Assembly: GCF_006715865.1 (NCBI RefSeq)
Contig: NZ_VFOA01000001.1
Coordinates: 248,001 to 312,000, forward strand
DNA from: Cellulomonas sp. SLBN-39
GTDB taxonomy: Bacteria; Actinomycetota; Actinomycetes; Actinomycetales; Cellulomonadaceae
Direction: 5' to 3'
DNA: 64,000 nucleotides
The translations under genes were made by a program, and so were the position numbers. Below are positions 50,880 through 64,000 of this stretch, piece after piece. The number at the start of each line of letters is the position of its first letter. Position 1 is the first letter of the stretch. A model generated the notes under the pieces. It was not told where the DNA came from. It ran no database searches and saw only the letters and a list, made by a program, of their open reading frames with translations.

Positions 50880-51001
50880 GCGCCCGACCACCGACGGGTC
50901 GGACGTGCGAGTCGCCTCCCGACGACGCCCACCGGGGTCCGACGGGCCGCCACGGGCCGCGATCACCTGCGCGGACGCCCGGGCAGTGGTTGGGTAGGCA
51001 C

Positions 51002-53188
51002 ATGAATGCGGACGCGCCGTCTCCTGTGCACGTCGACGCCGACACCCTGGGTGCCGTCGCGGCCGGCACGCACTTCGACCCGCACGCGGTGCTCGGACCG
51101 CACCCCGGCCCCGGGGGGGTGACGGTCCGCACGCTGCGCCCCTTCGCCGAGCGCGTGGTCGTGGTCACCGACGGCGGCCGCACGGACGCCGTCCACGAGC
51201 AGCACGGCATCTGGGCCGCGGTCCTGCCGGGCACCACGGTGCCCGACTACCGCGTCGAGGTCACCTACGACGGCTGGGCGTCGCTCGTCGACGACCCGTA
51301 CCGCTTCCTGCCGACCGTCCAGGAGCTGGACCGCCACCTCGTCCGCGAGGGCCGGCACGAACAGCTGTGGGAGGTCCTCGGCGCCAACGTGCGGACGTAC
51401 CCGAGCGTGCTCGGCGACGTCACCGGCACGTCCTTCGCCGTATGGGCGCCGAACGCCCGCGCGGTGCGCGTGGTCGGCGACTTCAACCACTGGCAGGGCG
51501 CGACCCACGCCATGCGCTCGCTCGGGGACAGCGGCATCTGGGAGGTCTTCGCACCCGGTGTCCGCGCCGGCGCACGCTACAAGTTCGAGATCCTCGGCCC
51601 GGACGGGTCCTGGCGGCAGAAGGCCGATCCCGTCGCGAAGGGCACCGAGATCCCGCCCGCGACCGCGTCGGTCGTCGTGGAGTCCGCGTACACGTGGGGC
51701 GACCGCGCCTGGATGGACGCACGCGCGTCGACCGACCCGCACCGCCGGCCCGTCAGCGTCTACGAGGTGCACCTCGGGTCGTGGCGCCAGGGCCTGTCGT
51801 ACCGGGACCTCGCGCACCAGCTGACCGCGTACGTCACCGAGCTGGGGTTCACCCACGTCGAGCTGCTCCCCGTCGCGGAGCACCCCTTCGGCGGGTCGTG
51901 GGGCTACCAGGTCTCCTCGTACTACGCGCCCACGTCACGCTTCGGCCACCCCGACGACTTCCGGTACCTCGTGGACTGCCTCCACCGCGCCGGCGTCGGC
52001 GTCATCGTCGACTGGGTGCCCGCCCACTTCCCCAAGGACGAGTGGTCGCTCGCGCAGTTCGACGGCACGCCCCTGTACGAGCACCCGGACCCGCTCCTCG
52101 GCGAGCACCCCGACTGGGGCACGTACGTGTTCAACTTCGGGCGCAACGAGGTGCGCAACTTCCTCGTCGCCAACGCCGTCTACTGGCTGCAGGAGTTCCA
52201 CGTCGACGGGCTGCGCGTGGACGCCGTCGCCTCCATGCTCTACCTCGACTACTCCCGCCAGCCGGGGCAGTGGCGCCCCAACGCGTACGGCGGCCGCGAG
52301 AACCTCGAGGCGATCGCGTTCCTCCAGGAGACCAACGCCACGGCGTACCGCCGCGCGCCCGGCACCATGATGATCGCCGAGGAGTCGACCGCCTGGCCGG
52401 GCGTCACCGCCCCCACGAGCGCGGACGGGCTCGGGTTCGGTCTCAAGTGGAACATGGGGTGGATGAACGACACCCTGCGCTACCTGCGCGAGGAGCCCAT
52501 CAACCGCCGCTACCACCACCACGAGGTCACGTTCTCGATGGTGTACGCGTACTCGGAGCACTACGTGCTCCCCATCAGCCACGACGAGGTCGTGCACGGC
52601 AAGGGCTCCCTGTACGAGCGCATGCCCGGGGACGCGTGGCAGAAGGTCGCCGGCGTCCGGAGCCTCCTGGCCTACCAGTGGACGCACCCCGGCAAGCAGC
52701 TGCTCTTCATGGGCCAGGAGTTCGCGCAGCGCACCGAGTGGGCCGAGGCGCGGTCCCTCGACTGGGGCAGCACGCAGGACCCGCTGCACAGCGGCGTGCA
52801 GAAGCTGGTCGCCGACCTCAACGCCCTCTACACGTCCACCCCGGCGCTCTGGGAGCTCGATCACACCCCCGACGGCTTCGAGTGGATCGCCTCGGACGAG
52901 GCCGACCTCAACCTGCTCGCCTACCTGCGCAAGGGGCAAGAGGGAAACCCCGACGTCGTGGTCGTCGTGAACTTCGCCGGCGTCCCGCACGAGGGCTACC
53001 GACTCGCGCTCCCCCGCGGCGGCCGATGGGTCGAGGCGCTCAACACCGACGCCGCACGGTACGGCGGATCAGGTGTCGACAACGCCGGTGTCGTCCACGC
53101 CGAGGCCCAGCCGCACTACTCGCGCCCGTGGTCAGCCGCGGTCCGCGTCCCCCCGCTCGGGGCACTGGTCCTGGTCCACGAGGACTGA
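51002..53188 (+). CDS. glgB: 1,4-alpha-glucan branching enzyme
   Basis: Introduces alpha-1,6 branches into glucan made by GlgE. 728 residues with two N-terminal beta domains (the first around [12 protein letters not shown], then CBM48 with [20 protein letters not shown]), the GH13 barrel with [18 protein letters not shown], nucleophile Asp in [17 protein letters not shown], acid/base Glu in [13 protein letters not shown], and [18 protein letters not shown] at 51002; TTGGGT 6 nt upstream is a weak -10 and there is no good Shine-Dalgarno. Separated from glgE-treS-mak by the galactomannan locus. Convergent with the rRNA operon. Confidence 0.96.
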   Translation: MNADAPSPVHVDADTLGAVAAGTHFDPHAVLGPHPGPGGVTVRTLRPFAERVVVVTDGGRTDAVHEQHGIWAAVLPGTTVPDYRVEVTYDGWASLVDDPYRFLPTVQELDRHLVREGRHEQLWEVLGANVRTYPSVLGDVTGTSFAVWAPNARAVRVVGDFNHWQGATHAMRSLGDSGIWEVFAPGVRAGARYKFEILGPDGSWRQKADPVAKGTEIPPATASVVVESAYTWGDRAWMDARASTDPHRRPVSVYEVHLGSWRQGLSYRDLAHQLTAYVTELGFTHVELLPVAEHPFGGSWGYQVSSYYAPTSRFGHPDDFRYLVDCLHRAGVGVIVDWVPAHFPKDEWSLAQFDGTPLYEHPDPLLGEHPDWGTYVFNFGRNEVRNFLVANAVYWLQEFHVDGLRVDAVASMLYLDYSRQPGQWRPNAYGGRENLEAIAFLQETNATAYRRAPGTMMIAEESTAWPGVTAPTSADGLGFGLKWNMGWMNDTLRYLREEPINRRYHHHEVTFSMVYAYSEHYVLPISHDEVVHGKGSLYERMPGDAWQKVAGVRSLLAYQWTHPGKQLLFMGQEFAQRTEWAEARSLDWGSTQDPLHSGVQKLVADLNALYTSTPALWELDHTPDGFEWIASDEADLNLLAYLRKGQEGNPDVVVVVNFAGVPHEGYRLALPRGGRWVEALNTDAARYGGSGVDNAGVVHAEAQPHYSRPWSAAVRVPPLGALVLVHED

Positions 53189-53202
53189 CGCGACGGCAGG
53201 AC

Positions 53203-53239
53203 GTGCTCCCGGGGCAGCATCCGGCGGCCTCGGGAGCAC
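53203..53239. terminator. Candidate glgB terminator hairpin
   Basis: GTGCTCCCG (53203-53211) pairs with CGGGAGCAC (53231-53239) over a 19-nt loop, 14 nt after the glgB stop. Confidence 0.5.
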
Positions 53240-53420
53240 CGCCCTCTCGCGCCCCGACTCAGCGCAGCCTGCTGCTCGCCCCCAGCAGCACTGGACTGGG
53301 CCCGGTCCTGCCCCGGCGCCGTGCACTCATCCGCGCGACCATGAGGCGCACAAGCACGAACCGGATCTCCCCACCACGAACCAGGACACACCCCCACACG
53401 CATCCCCAACCCAACACAGA

Positions 53421-53448
53421 AAGGCCCACCCGCGAACGGGTGGGCCTT
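53421..53448 (-). terminator. rRNA operon terminator with UUCG loop
   Basis: A perfect 12-bp stem (53421-53432 with 53437-53448) whose loop on the minus strand is TTCG, the extra-stable UUCG tetraloop, followed by CTTTCTGTG. It lies just beyond the 5S rRNA 3' end. The strongest intrinsic terminator in the window. Confidence 0.85.
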
Positions 53449-53460
53449 CCTGGGAAAATT

Positions 53461-53578
53461 GTCCGGCGGCGTCCTACTCTCCCACACCCTGGCGGGTGCA
53501 GTACCATCGGCGCTGAAGGGCTTAGCTTCCGGGTTCGGAATGGGACCGGGCGTTTCCCCTTCGCTATGACCGCCGTAA
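53461..53578 (-). rRNA. rrf: 5S ribosomal RNA
   Basis: About 118 nt with the conserved 5S core. On the minus strand it begins near TTACGGCGGTCATAGC, has the loop B/C region CCCATTCCGAACCCGGAAG and TAAGCCCTTCAGCGCCGATG, and ends CGCCGCCGGACAA, closing the terminal helix. Last RNA of the operon; ends are accurate to a few bases. Confidence 0.95.
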
Positions 53579-53625
53579 CACTGTCGAGCTCAACCACAGG
53601 CAATGAAGCCGTTGGTGACCCGGGA

Positions 53626-53642
53626 ACCGCACAGTGGACGCG
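53626..53642 (-). repeat. 23S processing stem, 3' arm
   Basis: This 17-base segment downstream of 23S is complementary to 56787-56803 upstream of 23S, with one G-U wobble. The arms would bring both ends of 23S together as the RNase III processing stem. Confidence 0.7.
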
Positions 53643-53659
53643 TCGCAAAGAATGATGAT

Positions 53660-56763
<3,104 letters not shown>

Positions 56764-56786
56764 CACAAAGATCATTCAAAGATGCT

Positions 56787-56803
56787 CGCGTCCACTGTGC
56801 AGT
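56787..56803 (-). repeat. 23S processing stem, 5' arm
   Basis: Pairs with 53626-53642 across the whole 23S gene (16 Watson-Crick pairs of 17, the other a wobble). Confidence 0.7.
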
Positions 56804-56810
56804 TCTCAAG
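56793..56810 (-). repeat. Leader element, copy 2 (before 23S)
   Basis: The minus strand reads CTTGAGAACTGCACAGTG. It matches 16 of 18 bases of the copy at 58849-58866 upstream of 16S. Probably part of the antitermination/processing leader used before each large rRNA. Confidence 0.6.
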
Positions 56811-57157
56811 CAACCACCGGTCACCACCCAGACCCCGGCGCCTACCCACCCCCCGAAGGAGACAAGCGGTTCATCCGGACCAGACAGTCCCGACCTGAAA
56901 GACACAACCACAACGGCTGCTCCCTCAGGACCCAACAGCGTGCCAGGCCGACCCCACCAGCAGAACCTCACCTTTCCCTCCCCACCACCCGCACCCCGAA
57001 GGACACGAACAGCAGGCGTACTCAGCAGCCCCACCAGCACAAAGCCGGCCGTAGTCGATGTTCCACCCGTGAGCACCACCCCTGACACGAACGGCCAGGG
57101 CATGGGCCTGGACAACCACCCGCACCCCACGACAGGGCACGCCAGCTGCCAGATGCT

Positions 57158-58684
<1,527 letters not shown>

Positions 58685-59308
58685 TGTCAAACAGCCACCC
58701 ACCAGGCGAACCCAGCGAGCAACAGACACCACAAAGAAGCCCCAGCCATACAGCCAGGGCCAGAAACTGGCACCTACCTGAGCCACTCACACGGGGGTGC
58801 GAGCTGACCCAGATTCGATACCACAATCATGGCATCGACTACTTGGCACACTGTTGAGTTCTCAAGGAACAGACGCGCATCCACTCAAACCTTGCGGCTC
58901 TCACTGGAGGCTTCTCTTCGTTCGTGCTCCACCCTACCAGACCGACTCGCATTCCCGAACCAGGCATTCACCCGATCCAGAACCACTCATCCGCCCTTCC
59001 GGCGTCGTTCTCAACCCTACACCATTCATTTCCCCGCCCCAGCCTCACAGCCGAACCAGAAAAACAAACCAGCGAGAATCTCGAACAAAAACTACCCCAC
59101 AACCCGGAACCCACCGAACCACCGAAGCGACCCGACAACCACCGAACTGCGGCCCCGCACACTACACCCCGACGCACACAGCGCCAAGATGACCAACACA
59201 CGGGATGGCCCTGCTCCGCGGGACCGACCACCGAAGATCACCTCGGTGTCCGTTCCTCCCTGCCGGGCGGGCCTGGAGAACATTACCCACGGGCTGCCGG
59301 ACGTGCAA
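58685..59308 (-). promoter_or_regulatory. rRNA operon promoter and leader region
   Basis: About 620 nt without a gene, notably less GC-rich than its surroundings, especially around 59000-59110. On the minus strand the best promoter pair is TTGGCG (59187-59182), 17 bp, TAGTGT (59164-59159). Two further TAGGGT -10-like boxes are at 59019-59014 and 58936-58931 but have poor -35 partners. The leader element CTTGAGAACTCAACAGTG (58866-58849) precedes 16S. Multiple promoters are usual for rrn operons; which are active cannot be told here. Confidence 0.6.
58849..58866 (-). repeat. Leader element, copy 1 (before 16S)
   Basis: The minus strand reads CTTGAGAACTCAACAGTG, repeated with two changes at 56793-56810 before 23S. 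Confidence 0.6.
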
Positions 59309-59346
59309 ACCGCGAGGTGCGTGACCGTGGTCACGCACCTCGCGGT
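59309..59346. terminator. 18-bp hairpin terminator after the YbbN-like gene
   Basis: 59309-59326 is exactly complementary to 59329-59346 with two central bases. On the minus strand it follows the YbbN-like stop by 68 nt and is succeeded by TTTG. It shields the rRNA promoters from upstream read-through. Confidence 0.7.
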
Positions 59347-59414
59347 CCGTCCCAGCGACGTCCGAGCGCCTCGCGAAGCGTCTGGTCAGCGCCCCGAGGA
59401 GACGTCGAGGACGG

Positions 59415-60359
59415 TCAGAAGAGAGCACCCGCGAGGGCACGGCGGGCGGCAGCGACCCGGGGGTCGTCGGTGCCGACGACCTCGAACAGCTGCACCAGCC
59501 GCTCCCGGACCCGCTCGCGCTCCGGCCCCGCCGTGCGGCGGACGACCTCGATCAGCCGCGCGAACCCGTCCTCCACGGCGCCGGCGAAGACGTCGAGGTC
59601 GGCGACCGCGAGCTGCGCGTCGACGTCGTCCGGGAGAGCGGCACCCGCGTCACGGACGGCGCGCGGGTCGGCAGCCGCGGTACGGATCATGAGCTCGACC
59701 TGGGCCAGACCGGCCCGCGCCATCGCGTCGCGCGGGTTCTCGCGCAACGCCTGCTCGTACGCCTCGCGTGCCGCCGGCAGGTCGTCCCGCTCGATCGCGT
59801 CGTACGCGGCCTGGTGCAGGGGCGGGAGCGCGGGCTCCTGCGGCTCCGGGTCGGTGGGCGCGGCGGGAGCCGCTGCCACGCGGCCGGTGATGCCGTTGGC
59901 CTCGGCAGCGGCGAGCAGCTGGTCGAGCACACCACGGACCTGCTCGGCCGCCGGCTGCCCCTGGAAGAGCGGGAGCGGCTGACCGGCGAGCACCGCGACG
60001 ACCGTCGGCACGGACTGCGACTGGAAGGCCGCCGCGACCTGCGGGTTGGCGTCGGCGTCCACGCGTGCGAGCAGCCACCGGCCGGCGTCCGCCTCCGCCT
60101 CACGAGCCAGCTGGGCGGCGACCTGCTGGCTCGCCTCGCTCCACGGGGCCCAGAGGACCACCACCACGGGGTGCTCGGTCGAGGCCTGGACGACCTCGCC
60201 GAACGACGACTGGTCCACGTCGCGCACGTACCCGCCGGCTGCACCCAGCCCGCCCGGCTCCCCGGGTGCCGGTGTGCTGGGACGGGCGAGCGTGGACAGG
60301 TCCACGGCGCCGCGCACGTCCAGCCGGGGGCCCTGCGGGGGCGACGACTGCTGCGACAT
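59415..60359 (-). CDS. YbbN/CnoX-like thioredoxin-fold co-chaperone with TPR tail
   Basis: 314 residues. Residues about 50-155 form a thioredoxin fold (VVVVLWAPWSEASQQVAAQL ... SVPTVVAVLAGQPLPLFQG) in which the usual WCGPC is WSEAS, so both redox cysteines are replaced by serine and disulfide exchange is ruled out. The rest (about 185-314) is TPR-like (AAYDAIERDDLPAAREAYEQ ... NPRDAMARAGLAQVEL). This is the architecture of YbbN/CnoX, a holdase that works with DnaK and GroEL. Start ATG at 60359 with GGAG upstream; a GTG one codon earlier is too close to that site. Confidence 0.85.
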   Translation of the reverse strand: MSQQSSPPQGPRLDVRGAVDLSTLARPSTPAPGEPGGLGAAGGYVRDVDQSSFGEVVQASTEHPVVVVLWAPWSEASQQVAAQLAREAEADAGRWLLARVDADANPQVAAAFQSQSVPTVVAVLAGQPLPLFQGQPAAEQVRGVLDQLLAAAEANGITGRVAAAPAAPTDPEPQEPALPPLHQAAYDAIERDDLPAAREAYEQALRENPRDAMARAGLAQVELMIRTAAADPRAVRDAGAALPDDVDAQLAVADLDVFAGAVEDGFARLIEVVRRTAGPERERVRERLVQLFEVVGTDDPRVAAARRALAGALF

Positions 60360-60431
60360 CACGAGCTCCTCCTGGTCAGACGATGACGCGGGCGACGCCC
60401 GCGCGTGCTGCTCCGGCGACGGACCGCCGGA

Positions 60432-61454
60432 TCACTGGGCCTCGGCGTCCGTGACGGCGTGCTCGGCGGCGAGGACCTGGACCTGGGCGTCGCTCCCCGC
60501 CGGGGGGACGTACATCACGAGGACGTCGGTGAACTTGCGCGTGAAGCTCGTCGACGCCTCGGTGGCTCCGGCGAGCTCCGCGTAGAACGGCTCGATGGGG
60601 ATCGTCCCGCCGTCGACCGTGAGGGTGACGGTCGACGTCGTCGACATCTCCTGGACCACGAGGGCGCCCCCGTCGACGGTCCCGAGCGCGACCACCGGGG
60701 CCTCGGACGGGGTGTACGTCTCGGTGAGCGTCCCCGCACCGTCGACCGCACCCTGCGTCGCGGTCCTCGCCTCCTGCACAGCCTCGCGGAACCCGTCAGC
60801 CGCGAAGGACGCCGCGTACTCCGACTCGTCCCCCTTCGACAGGACGTCCGCGTACCGGGCGCCGACCTCGGCCGGGGGCACGAGGAGCGAGTCGTCGTCG
60901 CCCGCGAGGACAGGGCTGCCCTCCTCGGTCGCCGCGGTCAGCGGCATCTGTGCGCCCGGGAGCAGGCGCGCCCAGCCCCACAGCCGGTACTGCGTCCGCG
61001 GCTCCGACTGGTGGAGGACCAGGATGCGAGGGGCCTGCAGGTCGTCCGGCTGCTCGGTGACGACCAGCTGCGTCCGCGGCCAGGTGTCGGACTCCGGAGT
61101 GATCACCGCCTGACCCTCGACGGGCAGCGAGGTCGGGGTCCGCTCGCCGTTCGACGCCGTCTGCCACACGTACTCCGCGCGGCGGATCGCCTTGGCCGGA
61201 CCGAAGACCCTCGCGTCGAGGGCGGCGGCGTCGCGACTCTCGTCCGCCGTCGCCAGGACCTCGCCCAAGGAGGTCAGCACGCGTTCTGTCTGGGCGGCGC
61301 CCAGCACCGGCGGGGGGACCGCGCCGACCGGGTCCGGAGCGGGCGCCGGCAGCGGCGCGCCGCAGCCCGCGACGAGCGCGACCGCACCGGCGGCCGCGAC
61401 GAACGCGGTCGCGCCCCGGCGAACACGTCGGGGCTGTCGGGTCGTGGTGCTCAT
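60432..61454 (-). CDS. Lipoprotein of unknown function
   Basis: 340 residues. Twin-arginine-like basic N-terminus and hydrophobic core ending in lipobox VAGC (Cys31), so a lipid-anchored outer-face protein. The mature part has a region resembling actinobacterial lipoproteins of unknown role (AEYVWQTASNGERTPTSLP; LVVTEQPDDLQAPRILVLHQ). No enzyme motif seen. The ATG at 61454 overlaps the stop of the preceding two-helix membrane protein gene (ATGA), so the two are translated together and likely act together at the envelope. Confidence 0.82.
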   Translation of the reverse strand: MSTTTRQPRRVRRGATAFVAAAGAVALVAGCGAPLPAPAPDPVGAVPPPVLGAAQTERVLTSLGEVLATADESRDAAALDARVFGPAKAIRRAEYVWQTASNGERTPTSLPVEGQAVITPESDTWPRTQLVVTEQPDDLQAPRILVLHQSEPRTQYRLWGWARLLPGAQMPLTAATEEGSPVLAGDDDSLLVPPAEVGARYADVLSKGDESEYAASFAADGFREAVQEARTATQGAVDGAGTLTETYTPSEAPVVALGTVDGGALVVQEMSTTSTVTLTVDGGTIPIEPFYAELAGATEASTSFTRKFTDVLVMYVPPAGSDAQVQVLAAEHAVTDAEAQ

Positions 61455-63214
61455 CGGTCCTCCTCACGGGTGTCGTCGGTGCCGGGGACGGGCGGCATGC
61501 CCCACGCGCGACGCCACGCGTCGGCCCGCGAGCCCGCGTCACCGTCGGCGTCCTCGCCGCGCGACCACGCCGGGCGCGGACGTCCACCCGGAGGGGGACC
61601 GTCCACGTCGGGGCGCGGGGCGCGGCCCGACGCGTCCGGCGCCGGGGGCGTCGGGGCCCAGCCGGGACGTGCCTGGCTCCCCGCCCGGCCGGCAGGCGTG
61701 CCGGGACCGGCCGGACCACCGGGGGACCGCGCTCCCGAGGGACCCGGGCCCGCCGGCGGGACCGTCCCCACCGGCGCACCGGGCCGGGGTGGGACGGCGC
61801 GGCCGGGCGCCGCGGGACCGGGGCCCCGCGTCGGTCCCGCGGCCGTGGGGGCCTGCGAGGAGGTCGACGGACGAGGCCCCCACGCCGAGGTCGTCGGACC
61901 CTGTCCACGGCCGGGAGCCGGGTCACCCGGTGCGGAGGCGGAGGGGTGCGCCGGGCCGGGCGACGGGGCGGGACCACGGTCCGCGAGCCACGCAGGCCGA
62001 GGTCCGGAGCCGGTCGGCGCACCGGGGGTCGACGGCACGCGCTCCTCGCCACGCCCCCGGGAGGGCGACGGCGTCCCCGCCGTGCCACGTGGTCCTGGCG
62101 CGCCCGCAGCCGCGGCGGGCGGGGCCTCGGAGGCCGGGGCGGGCTGCTCGGGCGTCGCGCCACGGCGGCCCAGCGACCGCAGGCCCGGACGACGCGGGGG
62201 CGCGTCCCCCTGCCCGGACGCGCGCCGGCTCCGACGCCCGCCCGCGCCCGCGGCGTCCGGTGCGTCGGACGCCGCGGCGCGATCGGGAGCCGACGAGCCC
62301 GCGTCGGAACGGCCGGGCACGACCACCGGCTCGGGGGCGGCACGGACGACGGTCGGGACGACGGGCAGGGACTGGGTGCCCGGGCGGCCGCCGGCTTGCA
62401 GCTCACGCATCTGGCGGCGGGTCAGGCCGGCGGGCACGGCACCGGCCTCGACCACGGGCGTCGAGCCCGTCGCCACGGCGGTCCACCCCGAGCCGTCGCC
62501 CCGACGCGCCCGCAGCACGTCCCGCATGAGGAGAAGGAGGCTCAGCGCGACCAGCAGCGCACCGGCTCCCGCGGCCGGCCACAGCCAGGGGGTCGTCACC
62601 GTCTGCGGCCAGGCCAGCGAGATCGTCGGCGGGGTCGCACCGGTGCTGACCGCCATGACGCTCCAGCGGCCCTCGGCCTGGACCGTCCACTCGAGCTCGG
62701 CGGACCCCTCCCCCGTCGCCTCGAGGACCCACATGTCGGAACCCGCCGGGTCGACGGCCGTGGGCTCGTCCGCGGCCTCGCCCTCGGCGGCCTCGTCGGC
62801 GGCCGCCGTCGCGTCCTCGGCCGGGGGCTGGGTGGCCCCGTCGGTGGCGGCAGCCGTGGCGGCGTCGGTGGCGGCAGCGGTCGGGTCGGCCGCGGGCGTG
62901 TCGAGCCGCAGCTCGTGCCACCCGTCGAGGCCGGACACCCGCTGGTGGGGGTCCTCGCCCACCCAGCCGAGCACGTCGGTGTCACGGCCGACGACCAGCG
63001 TCACGGGGTCGGCGGACCCCGCGGTGGCCCGGACGGTGACGGCGTCACCGGCCATCTCGAGCACGCCCGCGTCGGTGATCACGGTGTGCTCGTCGGCGGT
63101 GGCGGTGGCCACGAGCACGTCGTCGGCCCGCCACACGGTCGCCGAGGCGACGCCCAGGGCGGCGAGGACGAGCCCGACCACCCCGATCGCGGCGTAGAGC
63201 AGTCGCTTGCGCAC
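61451..63214 (-). CDS. Two-pass membrane protein with long proline-rich cytoplasmic tail
   Basis: 587 residues. Helix 1 at about 5-25 (LLYAAIGVVGLVLAALGVAS), an outer domain of about 180 residues that includes an alanine/threonine/acidic low-complexity stretch (110-152), helix 2 at about 210-230 (LWPAAGAGALLVALSLLLLM), then about 355 residues of proline/glycine/arginine-rich, probably disordered cytoplasmic tail. I chose the GTG at 63214 because GAGAGGA precedes it and it begins a basic signal-like VRKRLLY; the frame is open upstream without such a site. No known family recognised. Coupled to the lipoprotein gene by a 4-nt overlap. Confidence 0.8.
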   Translation of the reverse strand: MRKRLLYAAIGVVGLVLAALGVASATVWRADDVLVATATADEHTVITDAGVLEMAGDAVTVRATAGSADPVTLVVGRDTDVLGWVGEDPHQRVSGLDGWHELRLDTPAADPTAAATDAATAAATDGATQPPAEDATAAADEAAEGEAADEPTAVDPAGSDMWVLEATGEGSAELEWTVQAEGRWSVMAVSTGATPPTISLAWPQTVTTPWLWPAAGAGALLVALSLLLLMRDVLRARRGDGSGWTAVATGSTPVVEAGAVPAGLTRRQMRELQAGGRPGTQSLPVVPTVVRAAPEPVVVPGRSDAGSSAPDRAAASDAPDAAGAGGRRSRRASGQGDAPPRRPGLRSLGRRGATPEQPAPASEAPPAAAAGAPGPRGTAGTPSPSRGRGEERVPSTPGAPTGSGPRPAWLADRGPAPSPGPAHPSASAPGDPAPGRGQGPTTSAWGPRPSTSSQAPTAAGPTRGPGPAAPGRAVPPRPGAPVGTVPPAGPGPSGARSPGGPAGPGTPAGRAGSQARPGWAPTPPAPDASGRAPRPDVDGPPPGGRPRPAWSRGEDADGDAGSRADAWRRAWGMPPVPGTDDTREEDR

Positions 63215-63524
63215 GCAGAGTCCTCTCGGGAGCGAACGACCCAGGATAGGCAGAGGTGTCCGTGCCGTCCGAACCGGGTCGGTCGTCGGACGGCACGGTG
63301 AAGGGTGCCAGGCTGCCCGCCCGCCCGGGGTCCGTCCGCACGGATACGTCGAGGTCGCAGGACCTGCACGGGTCGGACCCGACGCCGCCACACCCCGTGC
63401 GTCGCACCCTCACGGCGGGGCTGCGTGCGTATCCTGTCGAGCGGGGCACCGACGTCGAGACCACCTCGTCCACCGCCTGCCGCACCCCGGGCGGACGGGC
63501 CCCCCGACGAGGAGGACTGCCCCC
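63215..63524. other. Intergenic region between divergent genes
   Basis: 310 nt between the membrane protein gene (minus) and the coiled-coil gene (plus). TATCCT at 63430-63435 is a possible -10 for the rightward gene, with no clear -35. No repeat, RNA gene or small ORF that I can support. Confidence 0.5.
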
Positions 63525-64000
63525 GTGCCCGAAGCCCGGCCCCCGTTCCCCGTGGTCAACTTCCGCGGGTACGACCGTGACGCCGTCGACGCCAGGATCT
63601 CCTCGCTCGAGCAGGCCCTCGCCGACACCCGGGCCAAGGTCGAGGCGCTCGACTCGGAGAAGATGCAGGCCTCCGTCGAGCTGTCCGAGGCGCAGCGCCT
63701 CCTGCGGGAGGCCGAGCGCCCCACCTACTCGGGGCTGGGATCACGGATCGAGCAGCTCCTGCGGTCTGCCGAGGAGCAGTCCTCCGACGTCGTCACCCAG
63801 GCGAACACCCAGGCCGCCGACGCGCTCGCCCGGGCCAAGCTCGCCGCGGGCCAGCTGCGCGCCCGGGCGGAGAGCGAGGTGTCCGAGCTGCTCGCCAACG
63901 CCCGGCGCGAGGCCGAGGAGGTGCGCAGCACCGCCCACGCCGAGGCCGAGAGCTCGCTGCTGGCCGCGCAGCGCCGCGCCGAGGAGCTCGTCGGCTCCGC
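63525..64000 (+). CDS. DivIVA-like coiled-coil protein, 3' end cut by window
   Basis: The first 158 residues of a long helical protein. The start (FPVVNFRGYDRDAVDARISS) matches the DivIVA/polar-growth N-terminal motif; then an unbroken heptad-rich coiled coil rich in Ala, Glu and Arg (EEQSSDVVTQANTQAADALA, ANARREAEEVRSTAHAEAES). PTYSGLGSRIEQLL in the middle is a segment shared with actinobacterial cytoskeletal coiled-coil proteins of the Scy/FilP sort. GTG at 63525 with GGAGGA 8 nt upstream. Likely a role in cell shape or polar organisation (inference). Continues beyond the right edge. Confidence 0.85.
   Translation, partial: MPEARPPFPVVNFRGYDRDAVDARISSLEQALADTRAKVEALDSEKMQASVELSEAQRLLREAERPTYSGLGSRIEQLLRSAEEQSSDVVTQANTQAADALARAKLAAGQLRARAESEVSELLANARREAEEVRSTAHAEAESSLLAAQRRAEELVGS

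Noticed and set aside
58685..58690. TTGACA on the minus strand just before 16S
   Set aside because: It lies at the immediate 5' edge of mature 16S, so a promoter there would start transcription inside the rRNA.

Overview
This is a 64-kb stretch of a very GC-rich actinobacterial chromosome, most likely from the Micrococcales and plausibly Cellulomonas or a close relative. That placement is inference. It rests on base composition, gene content (GlgE-pathway genes, a GH2 beta-mannosidase of the Cellulomonas Man2A type, two CUT1 sugar importers) and the many GTG starts that sit 6-7 nt behind a -10 box. I see no mobile element, CRISPR array or tRNA gene. The DNA is housekeeping genes plus carbohydrate-use loci.

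Layout. 1-3520: end of a sugar ABC importer (permease, binding protein) divergent from a LacI regulator, with a perfect palindromic operator between them. 3527-8042: an SQR-like flavoprotein with a CsoR/CstR-type inverted repeat upstream, divergent from a photolyase, then a 2-hydroxyacid dehydrogenase and a GNAT acetyltransferase. 8047-11365: gatCAB. 11429-13680: TetR regulator and divergent MFS exporter. 13692-17957: a conserved small protein, a double GNAT protein and ligA. 18083-20003: three overlapping genes for membrane-anchored proteins of unknown role. 19979-25098 (minus strand): cysteine desulfurase, mnmA, a MetE-like protein and two membrane proteins, each overlapping the next by 4 nt. 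25183-28035: a phosphotransferase and etfBA. 28139-40243: glycogen/alpha-glucan metabolism (glgX, a flavoprotein, glgP, then glgE-treS-mak). 40295-50879: a galactomannan-type locus (ROK regulator, sugar importer, GH36 alpha-galactosidase, GH2 beta-mannosidase, and a LacI-like protein lacking its DNA-binding domain). 51002-53188: glgB. 53461-58684 (minus strand): an rRNA operon 16S-23S-5S without spacer tRNA. 59415-64000: a YbbN-like co-chaperone, a lipoprotein, a two-pass membrane protein with a long proline-rich tail, and the start of a DivIVA-like coiled-coil protein.

How the parts fit. TreS and Mak feed maltose-1-phosphate to GlgE, which extends alpha-glucan; GlgB branches it; GlgP and GlgX break it down. 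A ROK-controlled module for importing and trimming galactosyl-manno-oligosaccharides lies between mak and glgB, apparently splitting an ancestral glgE-treS-mak-glgB array. Its two outward promoters (before the binding protein and before the beta-mannosidase) share 26 of 31 bases and a CTTwG-N9-CTAAG repeat, which points to one regulator for the whole locus.

The most unusual items are the HTH-less LacI-like protein with its own leaderless promoter, the trio of exported proteins at 18083-20003 that meets a membrane-protein operon tail to tail with a 25-nt overlap, the SQR gene with its CsoR-like operator, and the shared operator of the galactomannan locus.
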